DNA of 64,000 nucleotides from Duganella aquatilis (lineage in GTDB: Bacteria; Pseudomonadota; Gammaproteobacteria; Burkholderiales; Burkholderiaceae_D): positions 95,760-159,759 of the forward strand of contig NZ_WKJL01000015.1 in NCBI RefSeq assembly GCF_009674565.1, given 5' to 3'. The translations under genes and the position numbers were made by a program. The notes beneath the pieces are model-generated. The model was given only the letters and a program-made list of their open reading frames with translations. It made no database searches and was not told the origin of the DNA. Shown in pieces: positions 27,916 to 35,889 of the stretch. Position 1 is the stretch's first letter; every line of letters begins with the position of its first letter.

Positions 27916-28571
27916 TCAACATTTTCTGTGGACAATAATGTGAGCAAGCTTTACCAACCAAACTCAAACCATTGATTTTAAAAGATATATCAATACAGCC
28001 TAAAAATAATGCAGCCCTCACAAACATTTGTCCAGTTATACCCACATTCTGTTGATAAGATTGTGAGCAATGCCTTTTAGGACCTTCCATGTACTTGATT
28101 TCATTGATCTTTATATCCTTGAGCAAAAAATAAGCAAGAGGCAATAAGCACTTCTGCACAATAAATGTGGATAAGATTGTGCGTAAACATCACTCCTGCA
28201 TAAGAGTGCCTTGATTTATAAAGACTTTCTTGCCATGAGTAAAAATTTAGCACAATTGTGTTTTTTCCCGGTTAGCAATATGCTCCAGCTATCGCTTACC
28301 CCACCCACTTCTGCACATTTTATGTGGATAAGATTGTTAGCAAGGCGCAAGTCACCCTGATAAGTCATTGATTTAAAACATTTTTATAGCCATGCGCAAA
28401 AATCCGGCAGGAGGTACAGTGATCAGCAGCGACGATCAGCCCAGCACCCCGCCCCATTATCATTGGCCAGTTTTGCACAAATTCTGTGGATAAAAGTGTG
28501 TGCAATGACCGAAGGCTGAAGGTAAGCCATTGATTTAAAATGAAATAATTTCACTGCGTAAATTTTACGCA
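27916..28571. repeat. Array of five copies of a rigid 98-bp element
   Basis: The 748-bp gene-free stretch 27832-28579 is AT-rich and holds five same-direction copies: 27916-28013, 28039-28136, 28155-28252, 28312-28409 and 28474-28571, separated by 18-64 unrelated bases. Each has a TGCACA-like start, TGTGGATAA (TGTGGACAA in copy 1, TGTTGATAA in copy 2) 11 bases on, TTGATTT exactly 45 bases after that, an A-rich block and GCA at the end. Intervening bases differ, but no copy has an indel. Inverted arms flank TGTGGATAA, for example GCACAAT/ATTGTGC in copy 3 and TTGCACA/TGTGCAA in copy 5. No ORF was found in it. Confidence 0.85.
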
Positions 28572-28579
28572 TAAAAAAT

Positions 28580-29119
28580 ATGCAAGAAGAAAAAAACTAT
28601 CGCTCACCAAAACTGGTGATCTGGTTCACCGGCCTGTCCGGCTCTGGCAAATCGACGCTGGCAGAGGCGGTTTACCAGCGGCTGCAGCAGCAGGACCGCC
28701 CAGCCTATGTGCTGGACGGCGACGCCCTGCGCGGCGGCCTGTGCAGCGATCTAGGCTTCGACGCCGCCGCCCGCACCGAAAACAACCGCCGCGCCGGCCA
28801 TGTCGCGCGGCTGATGACTGATGCGGGCCTGGTCGTGCTGGGCGCCTTCATTTCGCCGTTTGCCGAGCACAGGGCGTTGGTGCGCGGCCTGTTCGCGCCA
28901 GGCGAATTTATCGAAGTGCACTGCGACTGCCCACTGGAAGAATGCGAGCGGCGCGATGTCAAAGGCCTGTACCGGCGCGCCCGCGCCGGCCAGATCACCG
29001 ACTTCACCGGCATTTCCTCGCCCTATGAAACACCGCTGCGGCCAGAGCTGGTTGTCGATACTTCCAATCAGTCGGTCGACGCCGCCTGTGCACAGGTGCT
29101 GGCCTTGCTATCAAGATAA
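28580..29119 (+). CDS. cysC: Adenylyl-sulfate kinase
   Basis: 179 residues. Walker A GLSGSGKST at 18-26, DGDALRGGLCSDLGF near 46, NNRRAGHVARLM near 68, FISPF near 90 and RRDVKGLYRRARAGQITDFTGISSPYE near 130-155 are the APS kinase signature set. It phosphorylates adenylyl-sulfate to PAPS, the universal sulfate donor. No separate sulfurylase genes are nearby. The next gene is a sulfotransferase, so PAPS here is likely for sulfation, not only for assimilation. No good Shine-Dalgarno precedes ATG 28580; repeat copy 5 ends eight bases before it. Confidence 0.95.
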   Translation: MQEEKNYRSPKLVIWFTGLSGSGKSTLAEAVYQRLQQQDRPAYVLDGDALRGGLCSDLGFDAAARTENNRRAGHVARLMTDAGLVVLGAFISPFAEHRALVRGLFAPGEFIEVHCDCPLEECERRDVKGLYRRARAGQITDFTGISSPYETPLRPELVVDTSNQSVDAACAQVLALLSR

Positions 29120-29237
29120 CCAGGCCACTCCATGTATCAAAAAACAACAAGTGTGCACCGTTACAATTCAAGATAAAACACCGCTCAAAATCTGTCATAG
29201 TAAAAAGCTTTCATATCTGCCAAGAAGCTCGTGACAA

Positions 29238-30089
29238 ATGACAGCATCAGCCCGCACCTTCCATTTCATTTCCGGACTACCGCGCTCCGGCTCGACACTG
29301 CTGTCGGCCATCCTGCGCCAGAATCCGCGCTTCCACGCCGGCATCAGCAGTCCCGTCGCCGGACTGGCGCACGGCGTGCTGGCCCAGGTGAGCGCCGGCG
29401 CCGAATCGGCGCCGCTGGTCGACGCCCAGCAACGCAAGGCTTTGCTGCGCGGCCTGTTCGACTCGTATTACAGCACCCTGCCCGGCGAAGTCATTTTCGA
29501 CACCAACCGCCAGTGGTGCGCGCGCCTGCCCCTGCTGCTGGACTTGTTCCCGGACGCCAAAGTGATCGCCTGTGTGCGCAACGTGGCATGGGTGATGGAC
29601 AGCATAGAACGCCTGTACCGCGCCAATCCCTACGAACACACCCGGCTGTTCAATGCGCTCGGCGGCCGCAGCTCGGTGTATACCCGGCTGGAAGGGCTGA
29701 CCCAGCACGACCAGATGGTCGGCGCAGCCTGGGCCGCGCTGCGCGAAGCGTTTTACGGCGACCACGCGGCGTCGCTGCTGCTGGTCGATTACAACCTGCT
29801 GGCGCGCGCGCCGCAGCAAGTGATCCCGCTGGTGTACGACTTCATCGGCGAGCCGGCGTTCGCGCACGATTTCGACCACATCGAATATGACGCCGTCGAT
29901 TTCGACCTGCAACTGGGCGTGCCGGGCCTGCACCGGGTGCGTTCCAAAGTCGAGTTTCAGGCACGGCGTACCATTTTGCCGCCCGATTTATTCGATAAAT
30001 ATTCCAAGCTGTCGTTCTGGGGCGACCGTAGCGCCAGCCGCGCCAATGTCATCAGCAATCAGACCGCGATCCCAGGAGAACCGTCGTGA
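29238..30089 (+). CDS. Sulfotransferase family protein
   Basis: 283 residues. The 5'-phosphosulfate loop FISGLPRSGSTLLSAIL is at 10-26, as in PAPS-dependent sulfotransferases. A 3'-phosphate-binding stretch VIACVRNVAWVMDSIERLYR lies near 110-130, and a C-terminal YDFIGEPAF-type helix near 205 follows a LLLVDYNLLARAPQQVI segment. No signal peptide, so it acts in the cytoplasm. Acceptor unknown. Its stop overlaps the GTG start of the giant adhesin-like protein (GTGA), with AGGAGA inside its 3' end, so translation of the two is coupled. The upstream gene makes PAPS. This suggests the giant protein, or a glycan tied to it, as acceptor. Confidence 0.85.
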   Translation: MTASARTFHFISGLPRSGSTLLSAILRQNPRFHAGISSPVAGLAHGVLAQVSAGAESAPLVDAQQRKALLRGLFDSYYSTLPGEVIFDTNRQWCARLPLLLDLFPDAKVIACVRNVAWVMDSIERLYRANPYEHTRLFNALGGRSSVYTRLEGLTQHDQMVGAAWAALREAFYGDHAASLLLVDYNLLARAPQQVIPLVYDFIGEPAFAHDFDHIEYDAVDFDLQLGVPGLHRVRSKVEFQARRTILPPDLFDKYSKLSFWGDRSASRANVISNQTAIPGEPS

Positions 30090-33000
30090 TCAATCAGACC
30101 ACTGACAACGAGCTGCTGCAGCTCACCATCCAGCCCGGCGTCATCCATTCGCAGGCCACGCATGAAGCGGCGCCGCTCGCGCCAGCCGCGCTGGCGATCA
30201 GCCAGCACACGGAAGTGATCTTTATCGAATCGAATCTCGCCGATCTCGATACCTTGCTGCATGGTCTGTCCGGCGCCGAGGTCCATGTGCTGGACGCCAG
30301 CCAGGACGGCATCAGCCAGATCGCCAGCATCCTTGCCGGCCGCAGCGGCATCGACGCCGTCCACGTGCTATCGCATGGCGCCACCGCCGCCGTCAATTTC
30401 GGCTCGCTCACGCTGGACAGCAACAATCTCGGCGCGCACCAGACCGATCTGAATACCATCAAAAGCAGCCTGAGCGTCGGCGGCGACATCCTGCTGTACG
30501 GCTGCAATGTCGGTAGCGGCGCCAGCGGCCAGGCTTTCGTCGACCAGTTGGCAATAGCCACCGGCGCCGATGTTGCCGCTTCCTCCAATCTGACCGGCGC
30601 CGCCGCCCAGGGGGGGGACTGGCAACTGGAAATCAGCAGCGGCCATATCGAGACGGCATCGGCGGTGAATCCGGCGCTGGCGGCCCTATACCAGCAGACG
30701 CTGGCGATCTCCAGCGCCAACATCACCTTCGGCACCATCAGCAACTTCGCCAATAACGGCAGCCATTTGTCGTCTGCGGGCGACGTCAGCTATAAGCTCA
30801 ACGGCAACTCCAGCTATGTGCTGAAAATTGACGGCGCCACCCAGGGCGTGGAAAGCTACGGCAACGGCTATGTGGTCAGCGACTCTTACCACGCCGTCGG
30901 CGAAACGCTGCTGACCTTTTCGTTCAGCACCGGCCAGATATTCACGCCTACCTCCATCACCTTGGCCAACTACCAGAACACCAATGTGCAGAACCTGGTG
31001 CTCAAGGGTTATGACGCTGCCGGCCACCAGGTCGGCAGCGCGGTGGCCGCCTCCACCTCGGCCAGCTACGGCGCCGGCTCCGAGATCGTAGCCAACATCA
31101 GCGGCTTGACCAACATCGCCACGCTGAAGATGACCGGCACCAGCAACGGCGGCAAGATGATCCACCTGGACATCGACAACATCACGATGATCAACATCCA
31201 GCCGCCGCCACCGTCGGTCACCAACATCACGTCCAGCACGGCCAACGGCAGTTACAAGGCCGGCAGCCTGATTGACGTGACCATGACCTTCAGCGATGTC
31301 GTCACCGTGTCCGGCACGCCGCAACTGACCCTGGCCACCGGCGGCGCCGGCCGCGCCATCAATTACACCAGCGGCAGCGGCACCAACACGCTGCATTTCA
31401 CCTACACCGTGCAGGCCGGCGACAACAGTGCCGACCTCGATATCTTCAGCACCAGCGCACTCAGCACGAATGGCGGCAGCATCCGGAACCTCAGTGCGGT
31501 TAGCGCCACGCTGACCCTGCCGACGCCGGGCGCGACCGGTTCGCTAGGCGCCAACAAGGCGCTGGTGATCGACACCGTGGCGCCCACGCTAAGCATCAGC
31601 AGCGACCACGCCACACTGAAGGCCGGCGACACCGCCACCATCACCTTTACCTTCAGCGAAGACCCCGGCGCCAGCTTCAGCTGGGACGGCAGCAGCGGCG
31701 ACGTCACGGTCAGCGGCGGCACGCTGGGCGCCATTTCCGGCAGCGGCCTGACGCGCACCGCCACCTTCACGCCCACCGCCAGCACCAACAGCGGCACGGC
31801 CAGCATCACGGTGGCTGCCGGCGCCTATACCGACACGGCCGGCAACGCAGGCGGCGCCGGCACCACGCCGTCGATCACCTATGACACGCTGGCGCCTTCC
31901 ACGCCGTCCGCACCGACGCTGAGCGCAGCCAGCGACAGCGGCACCTCGAACAGCGATCACATCACCAAGGTCACCACGCCGACCTTGACCGGCACGGCAG
32001 AAGCCAACGCCACCGTCACACTGTACGACACCAACGGCAGCACCGTGCTCGGCACCGCCAGCGCCGACGGCAGCGGCAACTGGAGCATTACCAGCAGCAC
32101 GCTGAACGAAGCGACGCACACGCTGACGGTCAAGGCCACCGACGCCGCGGGCAATGTCAGCAGCGCTTCCACCCCGCTGTTGGTGACGGTCGACCAGACC
32201 GCACCGACGGTTGCCATCAACAGCAACGTCGCCAACCTGAAGATCGGCCAGACCGCCACCATCACCTTCATCTTCAGCGAAGACCCGGGCTCCACTTTTA
32301 GCTGGGACGGCAGCAGCGGCAGCGTGGTGGTTAGCGGCGGTACGCTGAGCGCCATTTCCGGCACCGGCCTGACGCGCACCGCCACCTTCACGCCCACCGC
32401 TGGCACCGACAATGGCACGGCCAGCATCACCGTAACCGGCGGCAGCTACACCGACGCGGCCGGCAATAGCGGCGGCGCCGGCGGCACGCCGACGTTGCAC
32501 TTCGACACGCTGGTCAACGCCCCCACCATCACCGGCGCCGCCAGTGGCAGCGACAGCGGCGCCCTCAACAACGATGGCATCAGCGCTGTCAGCACCCCGG
32601 TCATCAATGGCCACAGCGAGGCCAACGCCAACATCACCCTGTACGACACCGATGGCGTCACGGTACTGGGCACAACCACCGCCAACAACAGCGGCAACTG
32701 GAGCGTCACCAGCAGCACGCTGAGCGAAGGCACGCATACGCTGAAAGCGACCCAAATCGACGCCGCCGGCAATCTGTCAGTGATTTCCAGCGGCTACAAC
32801 TATTTGTTCGACGCCACCGCCCCCACCGGTCTGGCGCTGGGCAGTACCACCATCGTGCAGGGCAACGCCACCATCGGCGCCACGCTCACTGCGGTGTCGG
32901 CCAGCGATACCGGCGGCGTCGGCGGCATCACCTATGCACTGGCCACCGGCGACACCGTCAACGATGCCGACAACGGCAAGTTCAGCATCAGCGGCGGCAG

Positions 33001-35674
33001 CCTGGTGGCGGCGCAGAACCTCACCGCCGGCGCTTACCATATCCACCTGAGCGCTATCGACGCCGCCGGCAATACCCTCTTCCAAAGCTTCACGGTCAAC
33101 GTGGTGGACGCGCCCGCGGTCGCCAGTATCGCGCGCACCGGCGGCGCCAGCGCCACTGTGGCCGCCAGCACCACATCGGTGACCTATACCGTCACCTTCA
33201 GCCAGTCGGTGACTGGCGTGGATGCCAACGACTTCACGCTGACCAGCAGCGGCAACGCCACCGGCACCATCTCGGGCTTTAGCGGCAGCGGCGACACCTA
33301 CACGGTGACGGTCAACGGCATCAGCGGCGACGGCGGGCTGCGGCTGGACCTGAACAGCAGTGGCACCGGCATCCAGAACGGTAGCTCGGTGGCCATTGTC
33401 GGCGGCTATAACAGCGGGCAAACGTACACGCTCGATCACACGGCCCCATCGCCATCGAGCGCACCAGTGCTGACCACCGGCAGCGACAGTGGCAGCTCGC
33501 ACAGCGACGCCATCACCAGCAACACCACGCCGGTATTCGAAGGCGTGGGCGAGGCCGGCGCCACCATCAGACTGTACGATACCGACGGCACCACCGTGCT
33601 CGGCACCACCACCGCCGACGGCAGTGGCAACTGGCAGATCACCAGCAATACGCTGTCCGTAGGCGACCATACGCTGACGGTCAAGCAGACCGACGCCGCC
33701 GGCAATGTCTCGGCCGCCAGCACCGGCTTGCTGGTGGTGATCGACATCGCCGCCGCCGCGCCTGCCACGCCAGCGCTGGCCAACGGCAGTGACAGCGGCG
33801 CCGCCGGCGACCGCATCACCAACGTCACCACCCCGACCATCACCGGCAGCGCCGAGGCCAACGCCAGCGTCACCCTGTACGACACCGACGGCACCACGGT
33901 GCTCGGCACCGCCACCGCCAACGGCGCCGGTGTCTGGAACATCACCACCAACACCACGCTCAGCGAAGGCAGCCATACGCTGACAGCGATACAGACCGAT
34001 CCGGCCGGCAACACCTCGATCGCCAGCGGCGGCCTGGTACTGACCATCGACGCCACCGCACCAACCGCACCGGCAGCGCCAACGCTGGCCCCCGCCAGCG
34101 ACAGCGGCACGGCCGGCGATGGCATCACCAATATCGCCACGCCGGTTGTCACGGGCAGCGCCGATCCTGGCGCCACAGTCCGGCTGTACGACAGCAATGG
34201 CACCACCGTGCTGGGGACCGCGGTCGCCAATGGCTCGGGCCAGTGGAGCATCACCAGCAGCACGCTGGGACTCGGCGCGCACACGCTGACGGTGCGCCAA
34301 CTCGATACGGCCGGCAACCTATCGGCCGCCAGCGGCACGCTGAGCCTGAACATCGAGGCGCCGCCCGCACCGCCAACCTCACCCTCGACCGTCATCGACG
34401 GCGTGACGGTGACCCAAAGCAGCATCACGCTGCCGGATGGCAGCAGCGGCACGCAGATCTCGATCCCAATCGTCGGCTCGGACCGGACGGAATCGAATGG
34501 CAACGCCGGCGTCGCCGATATCCCACTGGTGACCGGCAACGCTGGCAATCTACTGTTGGCACAGTTGGCGCCTGGCTACGGCCTGACCGCCAGCGGCGGC
34601 ACGCCGCAAGCGGCCGGTGATTCACTCGCACATCTGGTCCAGGCCATCCTGGCCGCTGCGTCCGGCCATCCAGCCAGCGACCAGGGCCACCTGACCGGCA
34701 ATGGCAGCAGCTTCCTCAGCCAACTGGCGCAGACGGTGCCGCTGCTGATCGAAACCATCACGCCGGTCGCCGGCGCCAGCGCCCCGGCTGGCGCGCTGAC
34801 GTTGACCGGCACCAGCAACGCCAACCAGCACACGGCACTCGTGATCGACGCCAGCCAATTGCCTACCGGCAGCCAGTTGGTACTCAACAATGTCGACTTT
34901 GCCGCCGTAATTGGCAACGTCAACATCACTGCCAACACCAACGGCCAGATCCTGACCGGCGACGCGGCCAGCCAACAATTCTTCATCACAGCCGGCAACA
35001 ACAGCACGGTATTCGCTGGCGGCGGCAACGACATTCTCCACTTTGTAACGCCGGCGGCCCAGTCTGCCGGTAACGGCAATACGCGTGTACAGGGCGCCAG
35101 CCTGACTGACGGCGGTTCGGTGCTGCACGGCGGCCAGGGCAACGACACGGTCGGTTTCAGCGGCGCACGCGCCGACTACACGGTGGAAAACCATGATGGC
35201 TACCTGATCGTCGCCAGTGTTGCCCATCCGGCCCAGCGCGCGGTGTTGATCAATATCGAGAACCTGACATTCAGCGACGCTACGATGACGGTCAGCAACG
35301 ACAGTTCGCTGACCGCCATCGCCGGCCTATATCAGGATGTGCTGGGACGACAGGCCGACTATCTGGGCATCTCCCTCTGGGCCACAGCGGAAAAGCAAGG
35401 GGGCAGCCTGGGCAGTGTAGCGCTAGGTATCATTGGCTCGGCCGAAGCGCAGGCGCGGCTGGGCTCCACATTCACCGGCAACGCTACGCACGATGTCGAG
35501 TTGCTATATCAAGGCATCTTTGGCCGCCACAGCGACGCCGCCGGCCTGGCGCTCTGGACGGGGCAGATGGCGGCCGGCATGACACTGGAACAAGTGGCCG
35601 ACCACTTCATGCACGCGCAGGAAATCAACGTGCATCTGGTGGCGGTGAATAACGGGGATTTCCAGATGGGGTAA
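30086..35674 (+). CDS. Giant DUF4347 / Ig-like repeat / RTX-like / DUF4214 surface protein
   Basis: 1862 residues from GTG 30086 (AGGAGA seven bases upstream). Residues about 44-205 are DUF4347, with HVLSHG (His97) and LLYGCNVG (Cys140). A beta-rich domain (208-370) and Ig-like domains follow. Five near-identical modules of the type SDSG..ITNVTTPTITGSAEANA..LYDTDGTTVLGT..AAGN lie at about 615, 820, 1130, 1235 and 1335. Residues 1640-1720 hold two degenerate RTX nonapeptides (GGGNDILHF, GGQGNDTVGF). DUF4214 pairs lie at 1735-1855 (YQDVLGRQADYLGISLW, YQGIFGRHSDAAGLALW). No Sec signal; RTX and DUF4214 suggest type I secretion, but no transporter is nearby. Probably an adhesin or matrix protein. 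Confidence 0.87.
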   Translation: MINQTTDNELLQLTIQPGVIHSQATHEAAPLAPAALAISQHTEVIFIESNLADLDTLLHGLSGAEVHVLDASQDGISQIASILAGRSGIDAVHVLSHGATAAVNFGSLTLDSNNLGAHQTDLNTIKSSLSVGGDILLYGCNVGSGASGQAFVDQLAIATGADVAASSNLTGAAAQGGDWQLEISSGHIETASAVNPALAALYQQTLAISSANITFGTISNFANNGSHLSSAGDVSYKLNGNSSYVLKIDGATQGVESYGNGYVVSDSYHAVGETLLTFSFSTGQIFTPTSITLANYQNTNVQNLVLKGYDAAGHQVGSAVAASTSASYGAGSEIVANISGLTNIATLKMTGTSNGGKMIHLDIDNITMINIQPPPPSVTNITSSTANGSYKAGSLIDVTMTFSDVVTVSGTPQLTLATGGAGRAINYTSGSGTNTLHFTYTVQAGDNSADLDIFSTSALSTNGGSIRNLSAVSATLTLPTPGATGSLGANKALVIDTVAPTLSISSDHATLKAGDTATITFTFSEDPGASFSWDGSSGDVTVSGGTLGAISGSGLTRTATFTPTASTNSGTASITVAAGAYTDTAGNAGGAGTTPSITYDTLAPSTPSAPTLSAASDSGTSNSDHITKVTTPTLTGTAEANATVTLYDTNGSTVLGTASADGSGNWSITSSTLNEATHTLTVKATDAAGNVSSASTPLLVTVDQTAPTVAINSNVANLKIGQTATITFIFSEDPGSTFSWDGSSGSVVVSGGTLSAISGTGLTRTATFTPTAGTDNGTASITVTGGSYTDAAGNSGGAGGTPTLHFDTLVNAPTITGAASGSDSGALNNDGISAVSTPVINGHSEANANITLYDTDGVTVLGTTTANNSGNWSVTSSTLSEGTHTLKATQIDAAGNLSVISSGYNYLFDATAPTGLALGSTTIVQGNATIGATLTAVSASDTGGVGGITYALATGDTVNDADNGKFSISGGSLVAAQNLTAGAYHIHLSAIDAAGNTLFQSFTVNVVDAPAVASIARTGGASATVAASTTSVTYTVTFSQSVTGVDANDFTLTSSGNATGTISGFSGSGDTYTVTVNGISGDGGLRLDLNSSGTGIQNGSSVAIVGGYNSGQTYTLDHTAPSPSSAPVLTTGSDSGSSHSDAITSNTTPVFEGVGEAGATIRLYDTDGTTVLGTTTADGSGNWQITSNTLSVGDHTLTVKQTDAAGNVSAASTGLLVVIDIAAAAPATPALANGSDSGAAGDRITNVTTPTITGSAEANASVTLYDTDGTTVLGTATANGAGVWNITTNTTLSEGSHTLTAIQTDPAGNTSIASGGLVLTIDATAPTAPAAPTLAPASDSGTAGDGITNIATPVVTGSADPGATVRLYDSNGTTVLGTAVANGSGQWSITSSTLGLGAHTLTVRQLDTAGNLSAASGTLSLNIEAPPAPPTSPSTVIDGVTVTQSSITLPDGSSGTQISIPIVGSDRTESNGNAGVADIPLVTGNAGNLLLAQLAPGYGLTASGGTPQAAGDSLAHLVQAILAAASGHPASDQGHLTGNGSSFLSQLAQTVPLLIETITPVAGASAPAGALTLTGTSNANQHTALVIDASQLPTGSQLVLNNVDFAAVIGNVNITANTNGQILTGDAASQQFFITAGNNSTVFAGGGNDILHFVTPAAQSAGNGNTRVQGASLTDGGSVLHGGQGNDTVGFSGARADYTVENHDGYLIVASVAHPAQRAVLINIENLTFSDATMTVSNDSSLTAIAGLYQDVLGRQADYLGISLWATAEKQGGSLGSVALGIIGSAEAQARLGSTFTGNATHDVELLYQGIFGRHSDAAGLALWTGQMAAGMTLEQVADHFMHAQEINVHLVAVNNGDFQMG

Positions 35675-35772
35675 TGAACAATTTTTGTGGATAACTTTGT
35701 GCGTAACCACCCCTGGTTACGCCAAAGTGCTTGATCCATAAGGATTTTTCCTCACTGCACGCAAATGCAGCA
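35675..35772. repeat. Sixth copy of the 98-bp element
   Basis: Begins at the base after the giant gene's TAA. TGTGGATAA is at 35686-35694, and TTGATCC 45 bases later replaces TTGATTT. It has the same direction and length as the five copies at 27.9-28.6 kb. It contains a perfect nine-base-pair hairpin GCGTAACCA/TGGTTACGC (35701-35709, 35714-35722) and CTGCA/TGCAG near the end. The block cysC-sulfotransferase-giant gene thus lies directly between two copies. Confidence 0.82.
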
Positions 35773-35889
35773 AAAAAGTTTACGCTTTAAAATCAGGGAC
35801 CTATCTATAATACTTGTTGTTTTAGACGCTCTGTGACCGCTGTGTGACCAAACGCACATAGTGTGGATAGTTTTCTTTTTTGAAATGTG

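Noticed and set aside
27916..28571. CRISPR array
   Set aside because: Repeats are diverged 98-bp units with 18-64-base gaps, not short identical repeats with uniform spacers, and no cas genes are near.
27916..28571. Chromosomal replication origin
   Set aside because: DnaA-box 9-mers are present, but dnaA, dnaN, gidA, parAB or rpmH are not, and the boxes are parts of a longer repeated element with a distant sixth copy.
28580..35674. Prophage or insertion sequence
   Set aside because: No integrase, transposase, terminal inverted repeats or phage structural genes; only the 98-bp element borders the block.
35861..35870. Seventh copy of the 98-bp element (GTGTGGATAG)
   Set aside because: Only the first block matches; no TTGATTT 45 bases later, and xseA begins there.
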